Source of the DNA: Seiridium cupressi
Lineage: Eukaryota; Ascomycota; Sordariomycetes; Amphisphaeriales; Sporocadaceae
Direction of reading: 5' to 3'
Assembly: GCA_036674765.1 (NCBI GenBank)
Contig: JARVKI010000120.1
Span: 1-64,000, forward strand
Length of the DNA stretch: 64,000 nt
Below are positions 38,345 to 50,120 of this stretch, one piece after another. A program made the translations under genes and the position numbers. The notes below the pieces were generated by a model, which ran no database searches, was not told where the DNA came from, and saw nothing but the letters and a program-made list of their open reading frames with translations. How positions within the stretch are numbered: the stretch's first letter is position 1; each line of letters starts with the position of its first letter.

Positions 38345-38810
38345 TTTTGCTTCTGGTCCTCGAGTTTGGTGTTTGTTGCAGATGATCTGCCTTCCAACAT
38401 TCCCAATGCTGAGGAGTGCCCTTTTTGAATGCTTATACTCGGGACCTCGGGTGGAGGCGCGCTCCCCACATCCTACGGCAATTGCCCACACCCTTCATCG
38501 CCCGTGTGGGGAATGAGACCTCGTATGATTGATGACAACGATATCTGTAATACGATGGTTTGGGAGCGCATTCACTTTGGAATCAGCAGTTTCCTCATGG
38601 AGGTTGCATCATCCCCGCGCGTGGCCGACCTGATCATTGGCCGCGGCAGTTTTTCTGCCTGCTGTTTACTAAAGGTGCAAACGATGTATCCATAGGTGGT
38701 CCCACCGCGCTGCCCAAGGACGATTTCACATCGCTTACAAAGGCGCGACAGCATAGTCCAACTTCATTTCTTCTTCCCCTTGGCTGCGATCCTACGAGCA
38801 TACTCCGATC
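38345..38810. promoter_or_regulatory. bidirectional promoter between the HGD-like and lactonase genes
   Basis: CCCCAC at 38464-38469 (within CCCCACATC) and GTGGGG at 38506-38511 form an inverted pair 36 bp apart, roughly 120 bp from the HGD-like start. Confidence 0.55.
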
Positions 38811-39710
38811 ATGCTTCCGCCCGCGCGAGATGAACAGGCGTATGTGTCCGTCTCGCCCATCGAGGCGGGCAGGATCACGCTTCCAGAGTCAAGCTTCGTA
38901 CGCCCCGCGGACCCGGCGGTCGCCCACACGGTGCCCTCCCTGGCATTTCTTATCACCCAAACTAGGCCCGGCAGGGACGGGAGGAGGCTGATTTTGTTTG
39001 ACCTCGGGCTGCGATCATCCGTCTCCGGGTACTCCGAGCGCCAGCAGGAACACCTCTTGAACAGGCGGCCCTATGTCATTGGGCCGGGGATAGCAGAAAT
39101 ACTGCGGAATGGAGGCTACGACCCTTCAGACATTGATATGGTGATCCTGAGCCACGTCCACTACGACCACCATGGCGACCCCGAGCATTTTCGCAATGCG
39201 CAGTTCTTCGTCGGGCCTGGATCGCTGCAGCTGCTCGCGCACGGCCTGCAAACCAGCGCGAGCCATCAGCATTTCACTAAAGACCTACTGCCTTCGGGTC
39301 GCACCACCGAGCTTCCAGAAATAGGGGTCGAGAGAAACTTGAAGTGGCAACCACTCGGACCATTCTCGTCGATTGACCTCCTAGGCGACGGATCAATTTT
39401 TGTGCTGAATTCCCCAGGCCATCTGCCGGGCCATATCAACCTCCTCTGTCGAGTCTCCCCCCAGAATTGGGTTTGTCTGTGCGGCGACGCCTATCACGAC
39501 AGGCGTCTGCTTACTGGTGAACGTGAGATTGCCCTATGGGAGGGGGCGCATGGCGAACTGTGTTGTATTCATGTTGATCCCGAGTATGCGAAGAAGGCGC
39601 TCGGTCAACTTAGAGAGCTTTCGGCACAGGGAAACGTCGAGTTGATTGGTGCGCACGATGCGAGCTGGGTCGCCGCCAACCAGGGCCGCATGTTTCCGGC
39701 CACTCTGTAG
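38811..39710 (+). CDS. metallo-beta-lactamase-fold hydrolase, AHL-lactonase-like
   Basis: Intronless, 299 residues. The two-metal site is complete: HVHYDH (His115, His117, Asp119, His120), a second His in GHLPGHINLL, the bridging Asp in CGDAYHD and a late His in GAHDASW. This H-x-H-x-D-H, H, D, H set and the length fit the lactonase branch (AiiA/AttM-like) rather than true beta-lactamases. The family opens lactones, and fungal members are also known to hydrolyse lactam or lactone phytochemicals. Inferred role: opening a lactone in the substrate or a ring-fission intermediate. Divergent from the HGD-like gene. Confidence 0.85.
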   Translation: MLPPARDEQAYVSVSPIEAGRITLPESSFVRPADPAVAHTVPSLAFLITQTRPGRDGRRLILFDLGLRSSVSGYSERQQEHLLNRRPYVIGPGIAEILRNGGYDPSDIDMVILSHVHYDHHGDPEHFRNAQFFVGPGSLQLLAHGLQTSASHQHFTKDLLPSGRTTELPEIGVERNLKWQPLGPFSSIDLLGDGSIFVLNSPGHLPGHINLLCRVSPQNWVCLCGDAYHDRRLLTGEREIALWEGAHGELCCIHVDPEYAKKALGQLRELSAQGNVELIGAHDASWVAANQGRMFPATL

Positions 39711-40401
39711 ACTCTTCATCTTCCTCCTACAGCAACGCGAATATTTGATTACATCTATCTATACTGTGTCTCTCTGTAGTGCATCATTGTACATCTTATA
39801 TCTCTTCTCCTACAGAAACATCTTCGAGCCCCCTTCACGGCGGCACTGGTCCTGCACTTGAGTGTGCCCCAATTTTCCGGGGGCCTAATTGAGGGCAGCT
39901 ACAGTCACAATAAAGATATTCCTAGGTCTATACCACTTCTCATGCTAAAGTCGCTATATTATTTTCGTGTCTAGCATTTCCCTCCCTCATTAATGTGATG
40001 AATCATCAGATAGCTGTTCCATCTCATCTACTCAACCACGTATGTGATGGACTAATTTCGTGAGACCTGCCATCGTAGAGGAAGTGGTCTGCATCAGTGA
40101 AATCAGTCTTACTTCCACCATGACAGAGCTGTACTAAACGAAAGTGGCTAGAACGATCACTAGTTAACCCATCGATGTTCCTCCAAATAATGTGCAGTGT
40201 GGGGTGCGGGGTTGGAGGGGTCCCCTCGTGACTGTCCCCTTATGCGTCTAAGTATAGTCTATCGTAGTGTCGCTTCAAATCACATAATAACAGGAGCATC
40301 ATCATCAACCCTACCTCGAGAGAACTTCCTTTGCATCTTGAGATACATATTACGGACAAGATATTAGATCGCTATCATATTTCTCTTATTTTCCCTACGC
40401 A
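39711..40401. promoter_or_regulatory. promoter region of the FAD monooxygenase
   Basis: GTGGGG at 40199-40204 runs into GCGGGG and GGAGGGG, ending in TCCCC (to about 40235), about 200 bp before the ATG. Otherwise AT-rich with no gene. Confidence 0.5.
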
Positions 40402-41866
40402 ATGGCGCCAATACCCCCCTCCGATACCGTCGAGTATGAACATGCCACGGTCATCGTCATCGGTGCAGGGCCGACCGGGCTGTTCGTGGCCTTGAAACTC
40501 GCACAGAAAGGCATCGATGTCCTGGTACTCGACTGCGAACCACATGTTCTAAAGAGCCCTCGGGCCACGACGTGAGTGGAGCCACCCCCAGACTGTGAAA
40601 TGACAAGGCTGCTCAGAGCTAACGTTCTTGAACAGCTATATGCCCATCGTACTGAACGAGATGGACAAGGTCGGAATCGCAGAGGAACTCATCAGCACAG
40701 GCCACACGAACCGCGAGGGCATCGTGTTCCGCGAATCCCAGGCCAAGGGCGGCAAGGTGCTCGGCTCCCTGATGATGTCGTCGATCCCGAAGGGCGCAGT
40801 CAAGTACAACTTCGCCGGCGTCCATCTCGGGCAGCAGGCAGTCGGCGAGATGATCTTGAAGCATTGCGAGAAGCAGCCGACGTTCCGGGTCAAGTGGAGG
40901 CATCGGTTTGCCGGTGTGAAGCAAGAAAACACCACCAACGGGCGGCCCGTCGAGGTCACTGCCGTCGGTCCGGTCGGGGAGAAGTTCTTCACCTGCGACT
41001 ACCTTATCGGCGCCGACGGCGCGGGCAGCTCCGTGCGCCGCGCCCTGTGCGTCCCCTTCGAGGGCTTTACATGGAACGATTTCCGGTTCGTGGCCTCCAA
41101 TGTGAAGTATGACTTTGAGAAGTACGGATTCACCACCGCCAACATGATCGTGGACGAGGAGGACTGGGCCGTCATCGCCCGGACGGGGCCTGGGGATGAG
41201 CCGTGGCGCGTGGCGTTTGGCGTGCGCACGGATGTCCCCGAGTCCGAGATTGTCAAACAGCTGCCGGCGAAGTACGAGAAGCTACTGCCGGGTCCGCGCC
41301 CCCTACAGTACGAGCTCGTCAGTGCTAACCCGTACTGGGCGCACCAGAGAGTAGCGAAGACCTGGAAGGCCGGCCGGGTCGTCCTTGTTGGTGATGCTGC
41401 GCATGTAAGTCTCACGCCGGAGTGGAGGATGATGATTTCTTTCTCCATATTCTAAGTGCTAATGGATGTCTAGTCAAACAATCCCATCGGAGGACTGGGC
41501 CTCACGACCGGGTTCATGGACGCGGCGGCGCTGGGCAACTGCCTCCTACGGATCGTGTTGGGTAAAGAGGAGGCGGACCCTCTCCTTGACCGCTACGCCG
41601 AGGTCCGACGGAACGCCTGGATCAACTACACGAACAAGGCCTCGATCGATTTCAAGTTGCGCGTGCATGGCACCGACCCGGAGAGCATCGCCCAGCGGGA
41701 TGCCTTCATGGAGGCGCTGAACACCGACCCCAGCATCAACATGAAGATGGCCACGGCCATGAACAGCCAGACGGAGGACATGTTCGAGGTCTCGACGACC
41801 CCGGCGGAGAAGCCTGTAGGTACGGAGTTTCAAGGTGTTGAGAAGGTGCCGGTCGAGGCAGCTTAG
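40402..41866 (+). CDS. FAD-dependent aromatic-ring monooxygenase (FAD_binding_3 family)
   Basis: Exons 40402-40571, 40636-41404 and 41474-41866 give 443 residues. It shows the dinucleotide motif VIGAGPTG (about 19-26), the DG motif DYLIGADGAGSSVRR and the GD motif VVLVGDAAH, with the last one directly before intron 2. This is the p-hydroxybenzoate hydroxylase / MhpA / phenol hydroxylase fold (group A flavoprotein monooxygenase). It adds a hydroxyl to a phenolic ring using NAD(P)H and O2. In the cluster it would supply the dihydroxylated ring needed by the HGD-like dioxygenase. It has no membrane segment and is presumably soluble. Confidence 0.9.
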
Positions 41867-42266
41867 AATTAGGTAGAAATAATAACGTCCCCTACACGGG
41901 AAATCAATACGTGTATTTATGCTTTTTACCCATGTTTAATTACTTCGCCGTCCGCGCTACACTTGTGGTGGACAAACCCCCAAATTAGCTGTGTAAGCCA
42001 AAATATAGTGAATTTAAGTGCAGCGCAACTCCTCTTGATGTGCCGATATACCCTGACTAGAGACTGGGCAAGACTCTCGGTGTTCATGGAGAACAAAACC
42101 GCGCCCAAAATGCCATCTGGAAGAGTCAGGAATAAACTGAGTCACGACGCATAGCAGGAAATGATTGGTTTTCCTTAGAACATTTTATTTGAATTTCAGA
42201 CACAATCCTCCCAAGGACGTCATGCTTGTGGTTGACCATGCTACAAGTATTCATTGCCCAGCACTA
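41867..42266. other. convergent 3' region, nothing recognised
   Basis: AT-rich sequence between the ends of the monooxygenase and SDR 2. No coding signal was seen. Confidence 0.5.
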
Positions 42267-43689
42267 TCAGATAGGAACACCTAGTCGTCGCTGACCTTCG
42301 TCCACATCCGCCGATAGCTGAGCGCCAAGCCATTGCGGCTGGCTGTCATGCATCGCGTCTTCCACCTCGATGATGTCGTTCCCTGCGACCCAGAGCACCT
42401 TGCCGTTCACGGAGGTGCGGACGGCGGGGAGCAGGAGGGCCTTTGCGACGCCGTTCGTGTCGTTCGCGGGCAGCGTGCCCCATTTCTCCCGGATCCAGTC
42501 CGGCAGCATGGCAGTGACTGTACATGCCGTTAGTATTGAAGAATGAATTGTTAAACTGAAGCAAGCGTCTCCCTTCAGGGCAAGACCATACAGAAATGCT
42601 AGTTCGGATTTAAGAAAAAAGAAAAAACCTTACCAGTCATCCAAGGTGCAACCATATTGACGGTAATGTTCTCGGAAGGAAGGCCTCTTCTCATGCCTCT
42701 CATCAAACCAAGAACTCCAGCCTTGCCTGCACAGTAAAGAAACAACGGGGGCGTATCGATGAGACTAGACAATATTGTTAGCATTCTGTTTGATGGTCTT
42801 TTCTCTCTCTCTCTGTATATGTATGTGTGACCATAATATCTCATATGCAGAAACAACTTACCTCGCCGCGGACCCGGTGAACACGAGCTGACACCTTTTA
42901 GAGGGCTGCTTGGCAAAGTAGTGCAGGGCGGCTTTGGTGCAGTAAGCGGCCGAGTGCAGGTTCACCTCGAGGCTCTTGAGGTTGGGGGCCGCCAGTTTGC
43001 CGTCGGCGTCCAGCTTGTCGTCGACGATAGTCTCGAAATTGTGCGTCCCGGCATTAGACAACACCACGTCGATGGAACCGAAGCGCTCCCAGGTCTTGGT
43101 GAACAAGTTCAGTACCTCGGACCACGATGATACGTCGGCCTTGACGTAGAGCACGCGCCTATAGTATACGATGTTATTAAGTGCGCTTAGAAGATAGACT
43201 ACGGACGACGTCTCCTATGGTTGCGAATTCTTTTGCTTTGCTCTGTTGTTGTCCTCCTGGAGTTTCTTTATCCTTCTGTTCCTCTTCGCGTGTCGTTCAT
43301 GTTTTGCTCTTCTCACTGCTTGCTCTCTACCTCTGCAGTATTCTTTACCTCATCAATCTATCTAGGAGCTTGGGGCGGACTGTAACGTACTCTTTGAACT
43401 CGCTGAGCAGAGCATCTCCGCCATCCTCTTGCAGATCCGCAATGGCGATGTTGGCACCGGCAGCTGTCAAGGGGTCACGAAATATCAGTCGTTGCCCACC
43501 ACGCAGGTTATTCTGAACGTCTGGACTTTTTCTTTCCTTCTTTCTTTCTTGTGCATGACAGCGAAGTTACTAACCATGAGCGAGCGCGGCAGCGGCCTTC
43601 CCAATACCACTTGCCCCGCCGGTGACGATGATGGTCTTCCCCTTGAGCGTGGCCAGCTCTTGGTCAGTCACCTTCTCCTGGAGCGACAT
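42267..43689 (-). CDS. short-chain dehydrogenase/reductase 2
   Basis: Exons 43689-43575, 43463-43391, 43158-42862, 42764-42634 and 42517-42267 give 288 residues. Cofactor motif TGGASGIG (23-30), SNAG, TGSAA with the catalytic Ser, and YCAGK as the YxxxK pair. It is the paralogue of SDR 1 at 25547: four introns at matching places with the same phases, an identical 73-base second exon, and shared segments such as DVSSW, LHYFAKQP, VNMVAPWMT and DVDEGQRR. It is NAD(P)-dependent and probably acts on an alcohol or ketone of the pathway; the two copies may handle different intermediates or stereoisomers. The last two exons were placed using the paralogue. Confidence 0.88.
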
Positions 43690-44798
43690 GGCGGGCGTTT
43701 GGTCTGTATGCTAGGGAGTGCCTGCTGGTTTGCGTGTTTGCGTGTGCAGCTAGGTAGTGGGCCGGAGTTGAACGAGGCGCTTACGAATGGATGAGATCAC
43801 TACAACATAGGGGTATGGAAAGTTGTTCCTTCTACTATGTACATGCATAGACCTGTCCTGGCCTGACCTACCTACATAGCCTGCACTCGCGCTATCCCCG
43901 CACGACCCCAGCTTTGCTCTCTGCATCACGCTACTGTAATGCGGGTGTGATGGCGGGGCCTGGCAACGCCACCTATTGCTGGACGCGGACTATGTGGGAG
44001 AGCATAGTATCCGCATGTTGGGGCTGGTATTCTGACCGCTCCCCCACTCGGATCCTGGCAACCCCCAACCCCCGCACTCGATCTTGGTGGGGGAAATGGG
44101 TAAATCAACATCTGAACAATTACAAATTAATCTCGTTAAATTGTGGTGGAAATGAATGGGAGGCAAGATTTGTCCAAAAAAGGCATAGCCCACCCACTGG
44201 TCCCTGTATAGTTAGCCAGCTTGGGCTTATTAATCCTACCAAAGCTCTGGGTCGTTCTCGTTCGGGCAGTGCCTGTACCTTTGGGGCGTGGTTCTGGACG
44301 GGTTGCGAACACGGAACTCGGCGTACCAACTAGACCAGACTTCGTGGGTAGAGTAATATATTGAGGGAAAACGTCAGCTTTGTTGGTTGAATTTTACCAT
44401 GTGAGACAACGCCTGGCTCTGGAAACAGCTATGGCTAGTACAGCAACACATTATCGACCAACGAGGTGTTGAATTCCAACAATGCCTACATGTACTCGGA
44501 CGATAGTAATCTGCATTCTAACTAGGTGCTCCTGAAATCTACAGCGTGCACGCAACATGACAGACAAGCTCATTTCACTTGCACCTGCTATTTTGCATCA
44601 TCTCTAGGCTTGCGTCAGGGTTGCTATTGACAAATCTGCTGCCTACCTACTATTTAAATGTGGATAAACCACTCTTTCGACCCCTACCACAACAGCTATA
44701 ATAAGACTGAGTGAAGTATTTATTCCTGCCAGAGTATGATTTGCCCCAGGCGTGATACCCATAGGACCGCTGTTTGACACCGTCTACTGCTGACGATT
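43690..44798. promoter_or_regulatory. promoter region of SDR 2 and 3' region of the transporter
   Basis: CCCCAC at 44042-44047, several CCCCG/ACCCCC boxes at 43895-44075 and GTGGGG at 44087-44092 lie 350-400 bp upstream of SDR 2. 44350-44798 shows nothing recognisable. Confidence 0.5.
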
Positions 44799-46624
44799 TT
44801 ACTTATGCCACCAGACCCGTAGTCTCTTGCCGAATATATATAATGGGACGGACGTGAGGCATAATCCGAGCTGGATTCCAGCGACAGTATAGAAGGTGCG
44901 GGCTGGACCCTGTGATGCAATCCAATCGTTGAGGAAGTCTAAATTAGAATTTGGTCAGATTTTCTAGCCTTTCGACTGCATAAGAGGATGCAGGGGCAGT
45001 TCAACTTACAAGAGAAGCCAAAAAAGAGAAAGTTCTTGACAATCATCGTAGCGATGAAAATCTCCACACTGATGTCGCGATAAGCGTCCACGCAGTATGT
45101 GCCCACCGACATCATGATGAATTGCAGCCCGCCAGTCACGATGCCGTATAAAGTGGACATAGCGACAGGATTCTTCCCGGCCTCAACCATGGGTCCGAAA
45201 AGGAAGTATCCGATACCTGACAGGATGAAGGCGGGAATGATCAGGAATAAGCGAAATTCGGGCTCGTAGACACCGCCGTTCCTGCGCGTGAAAAACTTGA
45301 TTATAGGGTCGGATACGCCGCCGGCTATGAGCGATCCCACTGCGCCACCTACTGTCGGGCCAGCCGCGAAGTAGCCGAGCTGTGCCGTGTTTAGATTATA
45401 TGGCGGCACAGAAAAGATCTGAGCCGTGATCAGATTGATCATGATCAGCCATAGTGTCGGGAAAGCCATCAGCAAGACAGCCCATATCACAACAGGATGG
45501 TACAAGATCAGAATGGGACCAAGGATGAGTCTCCAAAGCGGTTCATCGGTGTACGTCGTCGAGTAAGGATTTAATCGAGCAAGGTAAGACTTTCGAGGAA
45601 TGGCAACACTCCCGCTTGTTTCGACATGGGCCAGTTCTGGAGCATTCCCTTCAATATGATCAGCCCGTACAGCTCTCTTCGCATCGAGGACGTCCAAGTT
45701 CTGTTCCGGCTGCGCATTAGTACATGAAGTTTATCATTATTGAGAGTGGGAGAGTCCCTACATCTTCGGATGCCAGGTCCGTGTTGTAGATTGAACTGCG
45801 CTGGTATGCCGTCTCCTCTCCATACAGAACGCTCAGGATGACGGCAATGCCGACGAAGATGGCCAACAGCCAAAACACCCATCTCCATCCCAGGTCGGTA
45901 GCAATCTTGCCGGCGAGAACCGAGGGCAAATTTGATACTCCGGAGACGCACGTAGTAACAATGGCGGTGCGCAGGCCGCGCTCGTGGACGAAGTAGAGAT
46001 CACCCACGATGGCGAAGAAAACAGACTCGAACATGGAGACAGAGCAGCCCTGGATAATGCGGGCGCCCAGGAGCGAATCGTACGACTGTGCCGCGCCTCC
46101 CCAGACTGTCCCGGCAAAGGCGCAGATTATGGAGAAGAGAAGGGGTATTCGCCTGCCGTACTTGTGACTGACTGCCGAGATAAATATGCCTGTGACTGCG
46201 GTGGCGCAGAGACTGTAGCCGGTGAGGAGCGAGATGTCCATGAGGCTGACTTGGAACAGCATCATGAGATCAATCACCAACGAAGACAGGATTGGCCCGA
46301 TACTGATGATTCTTCGTCAGCGCCGCACACCTGAAAGGGGGGGGGAGGTCGTGGGTTCAAAGATTTGACTCACCCGCCAATAACGACAATCGTGCAATAG
46401 GCAAAGACCAAAAATCTTAAATCCCTCTTCCAAAGAGGCTGATTGAGAGGGTCATTGGGATCGTCCGAGGGCTGCGGGACCAAGATGATGGTCTCGCCTC
46501 CTTTGGTGACCTTTTTCAGGTGCTCGAAATGCGCTACATTAGTATTCGTGGATTCCTCCTCCAGTTGGACGGTGCCGGGAGCATGGGTACGGCCCGATTT
46601 GGGTTCTAGTATGCCCCAAGCCAT
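44799..46624 (-). CDS. major facilitator superfamily transporter
   Basis: Exons 46624-46374, 46302-45762, 45709-45010 and 44938-44799 give 543 residues. A hydrophilic N-terminus of about 70 residues (with DPNDPLNQPLWKRD) precedes about 12 hydrophobic segments, with a long cytosolic loop in the middle. The A-like motif reads HKYGRRIPLL, and the C-terminus ends in YIFGKRLRVWWHK. This layout is that of the fungal DHA1-like proton antiporter/uniporter group, many of which carry aromatic acids or export metabolites. It is in the plasma membrane. Inferred role: uptake of the aromatic substrate or export of toxic intermediates; the direction cannot be told from sequence. Confidence 0.9.
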
Positions 46625-48018
46625 GGCTAGTGATTTGAGATGGAATGAGCAATAAATGGGTTAAAACTTCCGAGACGTCAGGGTTCGGGAATTGGAATAT
46701 ATATTCGGGCAAAAGGGGGCGCCTGCACTCAATTCACCAAGGCGGCTGGCAAGATGCAAAGGAAAGCTCGCCCACATTGGCGCATGCCAACATAGATATA
46801 CCTAAAGCTGATTGCCATCCAGCTTGGACCCATCATCTAGCGTCACTACGGAGAAAGAGAAATGCGCTATTGCCCCACCCTAGTCCGTCGTCCCCCAGCT
46901 TTTTATCGCTCTTCGCTGGCATTTCAGGTGGGGGAAGGGGAAGCAAAAGGATGGAGAATCTGGGGTAAACAGGAATGGAAGCCCTGTCCCCATGATAACG
47001 GGTGGGGAAAGGGGCTGTAATCCTAGATCTTACAAATGCACAGCGTCGCTAAACGACACCTTAGTCCATACATACTCGACACGTTCTCTTCATTAGTTCC
47101 AACTCGTCGTGCTCCCTGGCGGCGCTAACTAATGAGGCTGAGACTATCGCCCACTTCGTCGTCACCAGACCCCAGGTCAAGGCCGGGCTTGCCTGATTTC
47201 TACCGCAGTCTCCGTGACTATCTTGCTGTGATAGGATCTGCCATATCCACTTCAACCCACGTTGAGTTGATTTCTGGCTATCTCCCAACTAGCAGTTTAC
47301 TGACAGGATAGGTGACAGCTCCGATATAGCAGCTCTATTACATTGTTATTGGATATGGAAACGTTGGTTCGAAGTTCTGATGTAGCCTCACCTTGTCCGC
47401 CTGGACGATCTTTGCACAATGGACAATCACAGTCATCCAGGTTGTAGTCTCGGCCAGTCTTTCCATCATGATCTACCAAAGGATGTCCGAGTCCTGTGGG
47501 CTGGGCCATGACCCAAATCAGCAACTTAGTCCAAACTAAACTCACCACTAACTGGCTACATTTTTTTCTTCAATGGCGCTACTCTCGAGAATATAGGAGA
47601 CTAGTGATTCAGCATTCATTATCGAGCAATACCTCTATGTTTGATTGGGTGGCTGGGTGGTCGCTAATCTCCATTGTCTTAGCGGCAGGCAGCTGGATTG
47701 TTCTGGATCGTCAAAGTCGTCTGAGGTCTAGAACTACTCAAAAGAATTATGCTTCGTCTTGTGAAGCTGAAATTTCTCTTAGTACTCGCCCCAGTAGCCC
47801 ACATGGACACGCGCTGGGTGCTATTCTCCGGACCCATGGCGAGAAATCGCCGGCAGTCGGTATGCCGGCAACCCGCCGGATCGTGCGGGCTTTTTGTGAT
47901 AAGTGCCAGTGGAATAATTGCACATGTTCAGTATGCCAGGATCGATGATACGTTGAAGATAGCCGGCCGGAGCCGAGCATTTGTGCGACATGATTATTCT
48001 ATCTAGCACCTCGATCCC
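46625..48018. promoter_or_regulatory. promoter of the transporter and non-coding region
   Basis: CCCCAC at 46873-46878, GTGGGG at 46928-46933 and about 47002-47007, and GCCCACATT at 46770-46778 lie 150-380 bp upstream of the transporter. 47050-48018 holds only short unassigned ORFs. Confidence 0.5.
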
Positions 48019-49053
48019 TCAGTCCGATTTGGACCAGTCTTCGTTACCGCCCAGGTATCTGAAAATAACTCGAGAGTCCCGGTCCCTACAATTGGGATCC
48101 TCCGACGCCGCTTGATACACGTTCAAGCCTGGTTCACCAAGATACAGGGTGGCCCCAACTGCCTTGGCAGCATCCACCGCGAGCGAAAAGTCTTTCTTCA
48201 TGAGCTGTACCTTGAACCCGCCCCGGTACTCGTTACTGGACGGGGCGGTTGGCACCACACCAGGGACCGGGCACCACTTATCGCAAATCGTCGACTGCGC
48301 CGTCGACGTGGAGAAAATCTTGGCGAGCACCCGCGGGTCCATGCCCGACTTCATGGCGACGTTCATGGCCTCGGAGGTGGCGATGGCAATGAGTCCGGAG
48401 CAGTAGTTGTTCGACAGCTTGGCCACCAAGCCCATGGACTGCGATCCGCATGCGAAGATGGACTTGCCCATCATCTTGAACAGACCTTCGAGCATTGCCC
48501 AGTGCGGGCTACTCTCGGCGCATCCCACCATGAACGTGAGAGACCCGTTCTCGGCACCCAGGCTTCCCCCCGAGATGGGCGCGTCAAAGAAGGTGGCGCT
48601 CGGGTCTTTGCTGTGGAGCTCGGCTGCGATGTGCTGCGATGTCTCGGTGTCGATGGTTGAGCAGTCGATGAGGATTTTGTTGCCGATGTCGGCCGTGATT
48701 ACGCCCGTCTTTTCGTCTAGGAACACGGCGCGGGCGTGTTTGCCCTCGGGTACAATGACTATGAGGACATCCTAATCAATTGAGAAAAGTGTCAGATCCT
48801 GGCCTTTCATATCACAGAGGCGTGTATAGCCTTTGGTCTGTACAGTACTTACGACATGATTGGTGACTTCAGCAGCTGATTTACATGAAACAACCCGGTC
48901 GTTGGCTGCGGCTGCCTCGAGATTCTTCATTGCATCTTCAACGACATCGAACACATAGAGCTTAGTATTAGATGGTAGCTTCTGCGACAAGTTCTTGGCC
49001 ATGGGCAGACCCATGATCCCCAGGCCAATGAAGCCAACCGCTTTCAAGTCCAT
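48019..49053 (-). CDS. 3-hydroxyisobutyrate dehydrogenase-like (beta-hydroxyacid dehydrogenase)
   Basis: Exons 49053-48853 and 48771-48019 give 317 residues. The N-terminal Rossmann motif GFIGLGIMGLPMAKNL, the substrate loop DAPISGGSLGAENGSLTFMVG and the KLSNNYCSGLIAIATSEAM helix with the catalytic Lys are those of the beta-hydroxyacid dehydrogenase family. These enzymes oxidise 3-hydroxyacids or reduce semialdehydes with NAD(P). An upstream in-frame ATG at 49140 would add a possible targeting peptide of 29 residues; I chose 49053 because it directly precedes the Rossmann strand. In valine catabolism the enzyme is mitochondrial, but here the cluster setting suggests a role in handling an aliphatic acid from ring cleavage. 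Confidence 0.88.
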
Positions 49054-50120
49054 GATTGCTGAAGAGACGAACAGGCGTGAAGTGAAGAGGTAATGGTAAG
49101 ACTGGTGGGCGCGATACGCAGCGGGAGTAGGATGGCTCAAAGACGAAGAGAAAGAGAAATATCAGCAGCTCTTGACATATAATTTACTAGCACATTCGAA
49201 TCCTTTCGTGTGAGGCGCCCAAAGAAGAATGAATACATTTAATTGTTGCATCTAGCGCTAGGTATGGAGCTTACTTTTACTCCGCAGCCATGTCCAATAC
49301 GGACATGGCGATGGCGTCTTCACGTGCGGGGGTTCGTGTTCACCCCACATCCCTTCTTCCCCGTCCACAACTCCAACGATTGACCTGAGACAGCTTTCAC
49401 AAGAGCTTGATCTCGAAATTTGAAAGGAAATCCACTTGCACTGTTCTCCTATGCCATTGAACCATACCGTAGTTGGGGTTTTCATTGGTTGATAAGCATG
49501 TCAATGTGGCTGGCCGGGATTTTGCATTAGCAAGCGCAAAGAGAATCGCAGTAACGGTACAATATCTATTGACATTTCGGCTTCTTATGGTCCGCGAGCA
49601 GAAAACAATCAGAGGTCTGGTATAAGGTGGTGCTTCTGCCAAGAAGCAAATGAAGAAGGAGAAAGGTCGGGGAGCTACGCCGCTGATGTATATGGGGAAT
49701 CCCTGGGCTGGCCTAAGGCCCTGTTCGGGAGGAGCTGCCCCGCCGGCAGCAACGTACAACCAGCTGCGCCGTAACATCTTCACTTATAATCTTTGAGACT
49801 AAGGTACATTTTCAACTCCAGTCGACTTATCCGCGTGGTTCTTGTTTCAATGGTGTATCTAGTTAGGAAGCCTCTAATAGGGTAGTTATCACGCTTGCAA
49901 GTTAACGTCGAATGATGCTGTTGCAGCTTTTCCTTGATTTGTCACATTTACGCGGGAAACGTTGGATATAGGAGATAATCTGCAAAGATATTGTTTAGAC
50001 AGGTCCTGGCCGCATTATGTTTTCTACTATGTAATACGGTAACTGCTATCTCATAATACCCTTCGACTCAACCCAGCAATCCCTTCGCGTCTGTCCATCT
50101 TGATCGATCTATCGGGAGAC
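49054..50120. promoter_or_regulatory. promoter region of the beta-hydroxyacid dehydrogenase
   Basis: CCCCAC at 49343-49348 (as CCCCACATC) and GCGGGG at about 49326 lie about 290 bp upstream. 49400-50120 shows no recognisable gene. Confidence 0.45.

Noticed and set aside
47496..47948. Possible Copia-type retrotransposon RNase H remnant (SSCEAE-like segment)
   Set aside because: Only a few residues resemble the motif and nothing around it supports a retroelement.
49054..49140. Upstream ATG of the beta-hydroxyacid dehydrogenase giving a possible targeting peptide
   Set aside because: The 29 extra residues are weakly basic and not clearly a presequence; the ATG just before the Rossmann strand is preferred, though not proven.
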